64,000 nt of DNA, taken from Cheilinus undulatus. Lineage: Eukaryota > Chordata > Actinopteri > Labriformes > Labridae. The stretch covers positions 30,383,855 to 30,447,854 of the forward strand of contig NC_054867.1 in NCBI RefSeq assembly GCF_018320785.1, given 5' to 3'. Made by a program: the position numbers and the translations under genes. The notes below the pieces were generated by a model. The model was not told where the DNA came from. It did not search any database and worked only from the letters and a program-made list of their open reading frames with translations. Below, piece after piece: positions 1 to 10,149 of this stretch. How positions within the stretch are numbered: position 1 is the first letter of the stretch; the number at the start of each line of letters is the position of its first letter.

Positions 1-1
1 A

Positions 2-235
2 GACAATGACCCCAAGCATACTTCAAAGCTGTGCAGAGACTATTTGACCAAGAAAAAGGAATCTGGAGTACTGGAACTGATGGACTGGCCAAGTCAAAGT
101 CTGGATTTGAATCCTATTTAACAAATTTGGGATTTGGGTCTCTAAAAGGTGGCAGGGGATTATTTCTCCACACTGCCACCCACTAAGTCTATCAAAAAGA
201 CAGAAGAACTAAAAAAATGACCCAAAATAAGGATA
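2..235 (+). pseudogene. Tc1/mariner transposase C-terminus, dead, cut by window edge
   Basis: The frame starting at base 2 reads [15 protein letters not shown] and then [11 protein letters not shown], the hallmark C-terminal part of a Tc1/mariner DDE transposase. The second catalytic Asp is the codon at 2-4. The codon at 119-121, where the catalytic Glu of the NPIE motif belongs, is TAA, and a second stop follows a few codons later, so the copy is inactive. There are 38 residues between the Asp and the stop-for-Glu position. That fits the DD38E relatives of Tc1 rather than classic DD34E. The rest of the element lies left of the window. Confidence 0.85.
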
Positions 236-856
236 GGTGGGAGTCACTTCAAATAAGGGGTCAGTAAAATAAAAATATTCTTGATTTTCCCCTTCACACA
301 CAAACAAAGGCCCTGAAACAAAGTTTTCTCTTTTCTTTAAATCCACACACACACAGAGTCACCTGATGGTGTTGACCCTCACACGCTCACTGAACTGAGC
401 AGCAACCTGCTCCCTATATAACTTCCCAGCCCTGCTGATTACCAACAGCTCTCAGCTGGGAGCAGCCACCTCAGGTGCACCAAGTTTGCCTGAACAGCAG
501 GGTGAATTTCCACTGGGTTTTTGTGGGGAAAGAAGTCATCTAGTTTCTTAAAAATCTAAGAATTCATTACCGTTATTATGTGTGAAAAAGGACTTAGTTG
601 TTTCAGTTTGTTATTTGCCAAATAAATTACAATAACATTTTTAGTTTTAAACAAGTTTTTGAAAGATTTCTAAAATATTTATGTTTTCTCATTTTTATGA
701 CAGGTGTTGTAATAAATTTGTTAAGCACTGTATGTAACAGTACTGTATCTGTTGTCAGACAGGGCCAAAATTATTTTGTTCCCTGTGGAATTAAGTCAGC
801 AGATCAGTTTATACACAAGATTTGTTAATACAGCTTGTGGAGTATTAACACCTGTA
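236..856. other. Intergenic, no gene seen
   Basis: AT-rich DNA with a short CA run near 346-356 and a TATA-like string near 413-419 with nothing recognisable downstream. The small frames at 598-946 match no family I know and overlap the edge of the next transposon. Confidence 0.5.
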
Positions 857-864
857 GTTAGAAC

Positions 865-1877
865 TAGGGATGCACGATTTTGGATTTCTGTCAATATCCG
901 ATATGCCGATATTTTAAAACTCACTTTGGCCGGTACCGATATTTAATTACATTTTTTCCACTGTAAAAAAAAAACCACCAATTCCATACTGTACTACAAG
1001 TATTTTATTAAATATTGGCAGTCTATATGTTTTTTAAGAAACTGACAAAACATTTGATTTTTATCAGAAATGAAGGATGGATTGTTTTTTTCAAATACAG
1101 CTATACACTAATGAAAAACTTACAGTAATGTCTTTGGGTTACATGTGCATTACATGTTACATGTAGCCTATTTTTAACAGTACAGCCAAAGTCATCTGCA
1201 TCTTTGAGGGCAATAAAAGCAGCAAAATAACCTGCTGGCACTGAGCTCTTAAGTGCAAAAAAGAAATAGTTTATACATTTAGATTGATTCTCCTCATAAT
1301 TCAGATAGTTTGCAGGATGGCTCCCTGAGATACTCCTGACAAAGTGCTTTAAACAACAACACCAAAAGACAGATTCTTCAATGCAAAAAAAAATCTAGCT
1401 ATAGTTCAGAGCTTAAACATACTTTTAGATTTTTGAGACTCAAGATGAACAAAAGAAATAAAACTTCAACTGAAGTAGTTCTCCTGATTCTGCTTTAAAC
1501 AGCACAAACTAAGCAACCAAGTTTAATGGGCATTTCACTGTAAACAGCTCTGTAACAACACAGTGACACCCAATGCTGGAGACACCTTTGTGCACAGCCA
1601 GGTTTAGTGTGTGCGCCATGCACACAGAGTCCGTCATTGCTTTTGCTATGTTTCGCGCACTGTCATGTAGCACAACATGCACGTTCTTTATCTCTATTTT
1701 CCATATCCGAAACATGCTTTCAAAAGCGGCTGCAATTGTGACTGCTGAGTGAGCACATATGGAGTCACATATTATTATTATCACATATATTATTATTATG
1801 GGCAGATACTGATAATTTACTTTATAAGCTATTATCGGCCAATACTGATATACTGCCGATAATATCGTGCATCCCTA
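865..1877 (-). mobile_element. hAT DNA transposon remnant with intact ends and 8-bp TSD
   Basis: The element begins TAGGGATGCACGAT and ends with its exact reverse complement, followed inward by imperfectly matching arms rich in CGATA-type words. It is flanked by a perfect 8-bp duplication, GTTAGAAC, at 857-864 and 1878-1885, the length hAT elements make. On the minus strand, 1509-1784 encodes a transposase relic with HVVLHDSARNIAKAMTDS followed by CMAHTLNLAVHKGV. This resembles the conserved catalytic-core region of ZBED/hAT transposases. The copy is about 1 kb, far shorter than an autonomous element, so it is an internally deleted passenger. Confidence 0.9.
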
Positions 1878-1885
1878 GTTAGAAC

Positions 1886-2229
1886 CATTTCACTTGCACA
1901 GCACCAATTTGGTCTCTTCAGTAATAATCTCTGCACATCATTGTAGGCTATTTGTAGCCTCTGCATACCTCATGGCTTATTGTCAGTCATTTTTTTTTAA
2001 TTATGTTCTTACACTGATTCTTGGGAATTTGGATAAAACATGTCACACTAGGAAAAGTGCTAATTCTCTCGGAAATTAAAAACATTTTCATAAATAAAAA
2101 GAATCAAGGTTATAATCAGGGGATCCTTTGCACATATGTAAGGTTCTTTTATAGGTTGTTTTTTAATTTTTTATCAATTCAATGATTATATGCTGGCCCA
2201 TTACCTACAAAACCAGTTGTCCAGTTGTA
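1886..2229. other. Intergenic, no gene seen
   Basis: AT-rich sequence between the hAT insertion and the palindromic cluster. No exon, RNA gene or recognisable repeat was found. Confidence 0.5.
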
Positions 2230-2299
2230 GGTTTTTTGTCACCCACCGTCAGATGTCACCACCGTCAGGTTTTCTGTCTGACGGTGGTGACAAAAACCT
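2230..2299. repeat. Nested palindromic repeat (inverted TIR-like motif)
   Basis: Two perfect 15-base arms, TGTCACCACCGTCAG at 2254-2268 and its reverse complement at 2278-2292, surround a 9-base loop. An outer pair, GGTTTTTTGTCAC at 2230-2242 and GTGACAAAAACC at 2288-2299, overlaps them. The same motif recurs inverted at 3164-3185 with one or two changes. This looks like the ends of a DNA transposon joined or rearranged. The family is not recognised. Confidence 0.7.
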
Positions 2300-5200
2300 C
2301 CAAATGGTCCTAAATGGAGGTTAGAATATAATTGTTGATCACAATAAATACCAATATTATCTGTAATGTTTCATTAACCTCTTTTAAATTTTTATTTATG
2401 TAATTCCTCCTATATTTCTTCTATAACGTCCATCCTAGGGGATGGGGTGTGCCTTCCCTCTCTCACTTCACTATTATGCCCTGTTCATTTGGCTTACGTC
2501 ATTTGGGATGCACATAGTGCACCTACTACCTCCCTACATAGCACATAGTATACAATATCCCTTTTAGGCTATGCAACAACAACATTTAACCAAATCTAAC
2601 ATTCACTGTAAGTTTACAGAATAATTTAATGTATTATTTTATGAGTAGGGGGCACTAGATGACAGTTTAAGATGATGTCAGTGATGCATTGTAAATTATT
2701 CCTACTGGTAATAACTTTATTTTTTACTATGATGATTTGATATTTGATTATATGGGGATGAGGTACTTTTAATAATGATATTGCTTCATTGTACCTTATA
2801 TTCCTTGAAAAATGTTTATCACAGTGCTCAGGATTGTTATTTTTTTGGTTTTATTTGTTTTAAATGAATATGCTTACAATATGTTTCTTCAGTGCTGTTG
2901 AGTTATTAAAGTAATAGTCTCTTTTAATACTAAGTTTTCTTTGTTAAATAAAAAAACATTACTTTTTCTATTTAGACTAATAGTAAACATTGTATGATGT
3001 TAGATCTTTTAAAGAAGTACACGTGAAACAGTATAAAAAATGAACAAAAATGAATATTCAACATTTAACAGCATATATGTGTACTAAAAATCCCAGATAA
3101 TGATAAAAAAACTCTAAATACATATTAGACCAACTAAATAAAAAATAATTTGCTTTTTATTGTGTCTGACGGTGTTGACAAAAACAAAGTAATAACCGGA
3201 AAAACGCCTATTTTATTAAAAAAAAAAAAACGAAATCAGGAGGTTGCACCGATACATTGCTGAACAGCCAAGACCTTTGTCTATAATGATATACCTTCAG
3301 ATTTTGTAATTTGACTTACTTTTTATTTTCAAAATTAAAACCTGTTTTATCCAAATTCTCAAGAAACAGTGCTTAGTTTCTACAACTAAAACTCAGATGA
3401 ATCTGGCACTAACATGAAATTAAAAGCATAAACATCAACCTGGAAAAACTCAAAAGTACCCTTTCTGACCTAAAAGTCCTGAGTATATCTTCACTATTAG
3501 CTGTATTTCGACAATTATGTATTCTATTTGTTTTTCTAAATCGTGAAATAAAAAGTCAAAGCCTAGAGCTAAATTACTCGAGAGCTCCATATTTCAATAC
3601 ATCTGATGTTATTCCAATCACCAGTATTTGTCACTATATCAATAGCAAGCTAACACATTTACATTGTGCCACACAGACACACAATTCTAAAACTGAGCTA
3701 CATGGCCCACTCCACATTACAGCCTTCATTTAAGATGTTGTGCTACAGTTGGCTCATTATCAGCAGAAATAGAATCAGTTAAAGAAGTAAAGAAAAACTG
3801 ATCAGCATCACCACAAATCTCTGCTCTGCTATGTTAAATACCATATTCTTTGTAGGAGAAAAACATCCTGCCCAAACTATCTGTTATACAACATAAATGA
3901 TGATTTGTATTTATTACTGTAATCTTTGAAATTGTTCTATACATGTTTTGTTTCATCGATCAGACTCTAGCCTGATCAGCTATAAAGCTAATGAAATAAT
4001 ACTACGTGTCAGTGTTAAGCAAATTGCTATGGGGTCTTTGTGCAGGAATTTATCTGTGGTACTTCAAACAGTGTTTGTTCTGCACTCAAATACTCTGCCT
4101 GGCAGTCAGTCAGTCCCAAAACACACTTAATGACGTCAGCTTCAGCACAATAAATAAATATGTTTCTTGCTTGGAGGAAAAACATCTGTATTGTGACACA
4201 TCTTTGAACTCACTCAGTGCAGCTAACAGCCAACTGTGGGATGTCTCCAGTAGCCAGGGAAGGTTTGCAACATATGTTTTGTCCAGAGGATGTTTACAAG
4301 TTTGCTGTGGTTGTCCTAATTTTTTGTGATCAGTCAGAGGATAATTGTTTGTGCATTATTTTTTTGTCAGTGGCTTCTTGTATACTACACAACAACTTAC
4401 TGTCCCCTAAGCTAGGTTTTATATTTAATTAACATTGCTGTCTAATTTTGTTTTCCAAAGTTTTGAATGTCCTACAGAGCATGCAGACTGTACAATACAG
4501 GAAAATGGCTTCTACATGAGTCAGGATACAAGTGGAAAGAAAGGTCAAATTGTACAAGGGAAATAGACACTGCAAATTCATTGATTTTAAGCAGGGAGGC
4601 AATCCACAACATCCTCCTCATTACAGGAAACACAAGTATTTATTAGAACATGGAATTTAATTTGAGGAAGTGATAACCAATGTCAGAGTGGGATAAACAA
4701 AATATGTTTCCTTCTTTCCTACTGTGAAACTTAACTTATATCCTAGTCACTCAACACTAGGGACATTTCTTGTCTTTTATTCCTAAAAATTGCAAGTGAA
4801 CTTTCTGCCTTTTTTGGAGTAACAACAATCAGCTTGAAATGCACACATGATGACAATTTATCCTAGTTTAGCATTTTAGTGGGCTAACATTTGCTAGTAA
4901 GCACATAACTCAAGTCAGGTTCAGGTAGATGGGTATGTTACTTGTTTCAAAAATGTTTCATTAACTGGTGAATTTCAACTTGTGAAACTTTGGCCTGAAT
5001 TTTGGCATTTGCATGACATTGTAACAAATACCCAGTGCACTGAATACTTACAAAATGACCAAAAAAAAAAAAAACCTCAGATGGCACATATTTGGTGGGG
5101 CTAAAGCAGAGGTGTCCATGATGTATTTCAAATAAGCTTGCAGACATGGGAATATGGCCCATATTAGAACATAAGGCTTGTGCTTGACTGTACTGTAATT

Positions 5201-5560
5201 TTCCACACAAGGGGGACTGCTGTTATTTCTGTTTGGTAAGGAGTAGGTGGTGATCCTCATTGACAATGACAAAATAAATGGTAGACATATTGACAACCAA
5301 AATAATTTATCATATCTCAATTCGTAATGCCCTGATTAAAAACAAGAGGGTAACAGCAGCAAATAGCAGCACAAATAATGCCCATTTGCCCTGCTATCTG
5401 CTCCGAAGTCCAGTTTACAATGCATATGCTGTTAATCTGTAAGCACTGACAATCCTACATCCTACAGCAAGGTACACCGATTTTTAAAATCATGATGGAT
5501 TTATTTGACTGTGAGAAGCCCAAAAAATGTTAAGATCGATAATACAGCTTTTTTACGTAT
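2300..5560. other. Intergenic, no gene seen
   Basis: AT-rich spacer. The stretch 2300-3163 may be the interior of a transposon bounded by the palindromic motif and its inverted copy at 3164-3185. The short frames at 3948-4432 and 4947-5320 show no domain, no splice context and no family resemblance. Confidence 0.45.
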
Positions 5561-5564
5561 ACTT

Positions 5565-7115
5565 TAAACAGATACAACAGCTACTTAACGTATTCTTTAA
5601 ACAGATATTACAGCTACTTTGAAAAGATACTACAGATACTTTACATATACTTTACACAGATACCACAGCTGCTTCACACAGATACTACAGCTGCTTTACA
5701 CAGATCCTACAGCTGCTTCACACAGATCCTACAGCTGCTTCACACAGATACTACAGCTGCTTTACACAGATCCTACAGCTGCTTCACACAGATACTACAG
5801 CTGCTTTACACAGATACTACAGCTGCTTTACACAGATACTACAGCTGCTTCACACAGATACTACAGCTGCTTTACACAGATACTACAGCTGCTTTACACA
5901 GATACTACAGCTGCTTCACACAGATACTACAGCTGCTTTACACAGATACTACAGCTGCTTCACACAGATACTACAGCTGCTTTACACAGATACTACAGCT
6001 GCTTTACACAGATACTACAGCTGCTTTACACAGATACCACAGCTGCTTCACACAGATACTACAGCTGCTTCACACAGATACCACAGCTGCTTCACGCACA
6101 TACTACAGCTGCTTCACGCAGATACTACAGCTGCTTCACACAGATCCTACAGCTGCTTCACACAGATACTACAGCTGCTTTACGCACATACTACAGCTGC
6201 TTCACGCAGATACTACATCTGCTTTACGCAGATACTACATCTGCTTTACGCAGATACTACAGCTGCTTTACGCAGATACTACATCTGCTTTACGCAGATA
6301 CTACATCTGCTTTACACAGATACTACATCTGCTTTACACAGATACTACATCTGCTTTACACAGATACTACATCTGCTTTACACAGATACTACAGCTGCTT
6401 TACACACATACTACCTCTGCTTTACACAGATACTACAGCTGCTTCACACAGATCCTACAGCTGCTTCACACAGATACTACCTCTGCTTCACACAGATACC
6501 ACAGCTGCTTCACACAGATACTACAGCTGCTTTACACACATACTACCTCTGCTTTACACAGATACTACAGCTGCTTTACACAGATACTACCTCTGCTTCA
6601 CACAGATACTACAGCTGCTTCACACAGATACTACATCTGCTTTACACAGATACTACATCTGCTTCACACAGATACTACATCTGCTTTACACAGATACTAC
6701 ATCTGCTTTACACAGATACTACATCTGCTTTACACAGATACTACCTCTGCTTCACACAGATACTACAGCTGCTTCACACAGATACTACATCTGCTTTACA
6801 CAGATACTACATCTGCTTCACACAGATACTACATCTGCTTTACACAGATACTACATCTGCTTTACACAGATACTACAGCTGCTTTACACAGATACTACAT
6901 CTGCTTTACACAGATACTACAGCTGCTTTACACAGATACTACCTCTGCTTTACATAGATACTACAGCTGCTTTACACAGATACTACAGCTGCTTCACACA
7001 GATACTACGGCTGCTTTACACACAGATTCTACTGCTACTTTACATAGATACTACTTTGCACAGATCCTACGGCAACCTTACACAGATGCAACATCTATGT
7101 CATACAGATACTACA
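5565..7115. repeat. Minisatellite, 22-bp unit, about 60-65 copies
   Basis: A tandem array of the unit CACAGATACTACAGCTGCTT plus TA (22 bp). Degenerate units lie at both edges and the core is at about 5655-7030. Variants swap TTTA/TTCA, CACAG/CGCAG and, at the centre, CAGCTG/CATCTG/CCTCTG. The CATCTG form is concentrated near 6210-6390 and 6630-6900, so the array has internal block structure from local duplication. A 508-codon open frame at 5619-7145 exists only because 66 bp (three units) reads as a stop-free 22-residue repeat. It has no splice or initiation context and should not be called a gene. Confidence 0.95.
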
Positions 7116-7145
7116 TATATAGATCCTTTGACAGCTACCACATAG

Positions 7146-7915
7146 TAAACAAGCTAAGTGTGGCTAGCTTTTAGCTACCTGCTATGTCTTTGAGATAGCA
7201 GTTTTGTTCCAGCTCACTCCATCGTCAGTTTGAAGTTGGTATGTTTTACAGTACACTTTGTATTAACACTTGTGTTGTTGCCACAAATAAACAAGTTTGT
7301 TGTTGTTATTTTTGTTGTTTGTTATTGTTGCCATAGCTGTGTTCATTGTCCTTCCTCCTTATTGCTCTGTTGCTCATTGCCTACATGGCTGTCTTTGGTA
7401 TTCCTCCACACTAAAGGAATTTGACTGTAAATATTCCACATATTTAATACTTGGCTTGCCTTGGAGCAGCTTTGATTGTCTCCTGAGTACATCGGAGAGG
7501 GAAAGATCACTCTGAACACCACAGGAAAATCTGTCAAGACGACTTTAGAACCATTAGATAACCAGGCCATTGCTTACTTTGGGCCAACCAGGCCCCTGCT
7601 CAGGAAATCTGATTAAAATCTGATTGGCTGCCCAAAAGTCCTTAAGAATCATTAACTCTTTGCCTTTTCAGCCATTAATGGGAAGCTGTGATGAAGGCTT
7701 TTTATTGTCTATAAGCACATTGAATTACTAAGTGTATCCTGACCTACAATGACCTGGTTTATGTGATTTTAATACACTAAAGGTTAGGCTTGTTAAAGTG
7801 TCCAAGACATCCTTATATTTTTCCGTATCTAACCCTCATTGAAAAACACTTTGGACACCTTCGGCTAAAGGGACTGTAAGGACATCAAAAAGTGTAGATT
7901 CATGAGCTGGGGACG
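7146..7915. other. Intergenic, no gene seen
   Basis: Spacer between the minisatellite and a SINE. Small frames at 7230-7570 are low-complexity Val/Leu/Phe translations of GTT-rich DNA and are not supported as exons. Confidence 0.5.
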
Positions 7916-8180
7916 TTGGATGGTAAATAGACTTGAGCTTGCATAGTGCTTTTTCAGGCGTCTGACTTCTCAGAGTGCTTTTGCACCACAGGTCACACTT
8001 ACCCATTCACCATTGAGGATCAGTATTTGCCGATCTCATTCATCCATACACATTAAATTGCCACTGACAAATCAGATGTAGTAAACTGGGGTTAAACATA
8101 ACATCCACATGCAACTTCAAGATCTGGGGATCAAACCCCCAACCCTCTGAATGCAAGACAACCAACTCTACCTACAGCCT
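7916..8180 (-). mobile_element. tRNA-derived SINE
   Basis: On the minus strand the element starts with a tRNA-like head. A box A (TAGGTAGAGTTGG) lies at 8162-8174 and a box B (GGTTTGATCCC) at 8127-8137, 37 bp apart, as in an internal RNA polymerase III promoter. The body ends at 7916 or so with a tail reading GCAAGCTCAAGTCTATTTAC, which I recognise as the 3' part of a SINE common in teleosts. Exact ends and target duplication are not clear. Confidence 0.75.
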
Positions 8181-9628
8181 ACCTTGATCAATCTCAGTAA
8201 TAATATATAATGGCAACTGATTCTGTGATGTTGAAATTGTTGAGTTATTAAAAGAACCACAATATTGTGTCTAAATGATAAATCTGTGTAATGTGTGGAA
8301 AAATGAAAATAATATTACCTGTATCATCTCACGCAAGTGAACGGCACCTGCTATGTTTTGTTTTAAAATGAGCAAATACCAAACAGTGTCCCATTCACAT
8401 AGGAAAACATCATCAGTTAAACCAAATGTACAGCAAGATGCATTCCAAGTGGGATAATTTGGTTTTGACATTTGCCAGACCACATAGTTATATGACTTGA
8501 GTTTTTCTATAAACAAGAATCGCATAATCACTGTGATTGGAATAATGTCTTTATTATTTCTTTTCCAGAAAATGCTTGAAATCCTGAACAAAATGAATAA
8601 ACAACACAATTACCATCTTTGGACTTTATTTTCTGGCATACCTAGTCAGTATATTCTGGCTTGTGGGTTATAGACTTTATTCTGCTCCAGCACAAATGTT
8701 TTCATTATAATCCATCCCTTTGAGGAGTCCAGACAAAGAGAATGTATGCCAAAATAAAATACTGATCTGCCTTCATATTTTGTGTTACTGCCAGTGGGAA
8801 TCCAGAGGCTCTGGCAAAGAAGCAAAGAAACATTGCCACAGATGATGAACTTTAAGTTTAACTACGTCTTAGCTTGACATGAATGCAGACGACATGTATT
8901 AGTTGTTGGTCCGTGCTTATAATTATGGGTATGTGGTGTATTTTGTGGTCTTGTTTGACATTTGTAAGTTGTGTAATAGAGAACAGTCTGAGGGTTCTGG
9001 TTCAGTCGAGTCGGTCATGCTGCATAGCTCCCTGAATCCAATTAAGAGTCAGAGGGGCCCAAATGGCTGTTTTTTTGTGTGTTTTCTATGCTGGCTGGTC
9101 TTCTGTTGGGTGTGGTGTGGCCTGCAGCAAGGTGGAGTTAAACGCACAAACACATTCCTCCTCGAGATCCTGCTCCGGTCTAAACACTTCAAAAAACGTC
9201 GCCAACTTCTGTGCCACTGACTCACCTTCTGCTTGGTCGAAACTCGCTTATCTGAGTATGTGTGCACTCTCTGACCCTGCACCTCTCCCCCGCCTCCTAC
9301 CTCACGGACACTGTTGTTACTCTTCCCCCCCCTCTCTTGCACCCCTTTTACTGTTTTCACTCTTTTTTTAGGGGGTTAGTACTCTCGCTGCTCTTTTTCT
9401 CCCTCTCTTTTCTTAATGAGCAATGTCTTGCTGACTTGTGCTTTTTGCCAACTCTTGCATCAAACATAATAGAGGCACCCCACTGACCTCATTACAACAG
9501 ATTTAAATCTGTGTGTTTTATATGAGAGAAGACGTGATCACATTACCTCAGAACTAAAGTCAAATGTGTTGGATGTGTAGTTTAATCACATCAGTCAAAC
9601 TTCGTCTTTTTTCTCTTCCTCTTTGCAG
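8181..9628. other. Upstream of micos10 exon 2; first micos10 exon not found
   Basis: The first coding exon of micos10 should lie upstream on the plus strand. I could not recognise it here or further left, so it is either diverged or outside the window. The frames at 8271-8609 (minus) and 8903-9486 show no family match. The last 40 bases before 9629 are a strong polypyrimidine tract ending in TTTGCAG, the acceptor of micos10 exon 2. Confidence 0.5.
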
Positions 9629-9676
9629 TCACTGGCCTTGGTGTGGGTGTCGTGTTCTCCGTCCTCCTATTTAAAC
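9629..9676 (+). CDS. micos10: micos10 (MIC10/MINOS1), internal exon with first membrane segment
   Basis: MIC10 is a small inner-membrane protein of the mitochondrial MICOS complex. It oligomerises to bend the membrane at crista junctions. This 48-base exon has a CTTTGCAG acceptor and an AAAC^GTAAGT donor. Its two leading bases complete a codon from the missing upstream exon, and it reads TGLGVGVVFSVLLFK, the first hydrophobic segment with its Gly-rich face. It joins in frame to the next exon, giving FKRRTWPVSFGSG against human FKRRMWPLAFGSG (human from memory). The first exon, coding the Ser/Glu-rich start and WDRC-type motif in vertebrates, was not found. The assignment is strong because the order and sequence of all remaining parts match the family. 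Confidence 0.93.
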
Positions 9677-9766
9677 GTAAGTGTGCTCCCTTTTTTTTTT
9701 TTCAAGACAAAGTGGAAAATGTACTAATTCAACCACCAATCATGCGTGCTTGTTTTCCTCCACCAG

Positions 9767-9876
9767 GTCGCACATGGCCTGTGTCGTTTGGTTCAGGGTT
9801 GGGACTGGGCATGGGATACGCCAACTGCCAGCATGACTTCAGGTCACCATACCTCATACATGGCCACATGACTAAG
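9767..9876 (+). CDS. micos10: micos10, main conserved exon with second membrane segment
   Basis: This 110-base exon has a CACCAG acceptor and an AAG^GTAAGC donor. It encodes RTWPVSFGSGLGLGMGYANC and continues QHDFRSPYLIHGHMTK. The GSGLGLGMG stretch is the conserved glycine motif of the second transmembrane segment, needed for MIC10 oligomers in yeast and mammals. The NCQHDF motif after it is nearly invariant in vertebrates. The exon starts in phase with the 9629-9676 exon (its first two bases complete the Arg codon) and ends on a codon boundary. Confidence 0.96.
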
Positions 9877-9957
9877 GTAAGCACAGTTGGTGAAATGTTT
9901 GATTGTCCCAGGCTTCTGCCACACATGATTCCACATTTTTTGTCTTTTTACTCATAG

Positions 9958-9969
9958 GACCAGCAGTGA
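9958..9969 (+). CDS. micos10: micos10, last coding exon
   Basis: After the acceptor TCATAG the exon supplies only Asp-Gln-Gln and then TGA, a polar C-terminus like the short charged tail of other MIC10 proteins. The same exon continues as 3' UTR to the poly(A) signal at 10093. Together with the two exons upstream this gives 54 residues; vertebrate MIC10 is about 75-80, so roughly the first 20-25 are missing. Confidence 0.88.
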   Translation, partial: DQQ

Positions 9970-10092
9970 AGGACTAAAAGTGATGATCATCCACGAAGGT
10001 GCTCATCTGTTTCCCTGTGTTATTGTTTTGCTGCCCCTTTCTGTCCTGCCACTAAAGTCCGACCATGCCTAAATGGCAGTCGATGTATATTT

Positions 10093-10098
10093 AATAAA
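10093..10098 (+). promoter_or_regulatory. micos10: micos10 poly(A) signal
   Basis: A canonical AATAAA lies 124 bases after the micos10 stop codon and is followed by a GT-rich stretch (10115-10150) suitable as a downstream element. Confidence 0.8.
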
Positions 10099-10149
10099 GT
10101 GATTGTGGAAAAACTCTCCCGCTATGTCTCTGTTTGTCTGTGTGCATGT

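Noticed and set aside
5565..7115. CRISPR array
   Set aside because: The units are contiguous with no unique spacers, and the genome is vertebrate.
5619..7145. 508-residue repeat protein
   Set aside because: It is only a translation of the 22-bp minisatellite. There is no splice, promoter or poly(A) context, and no composition bias beyond the repeat.
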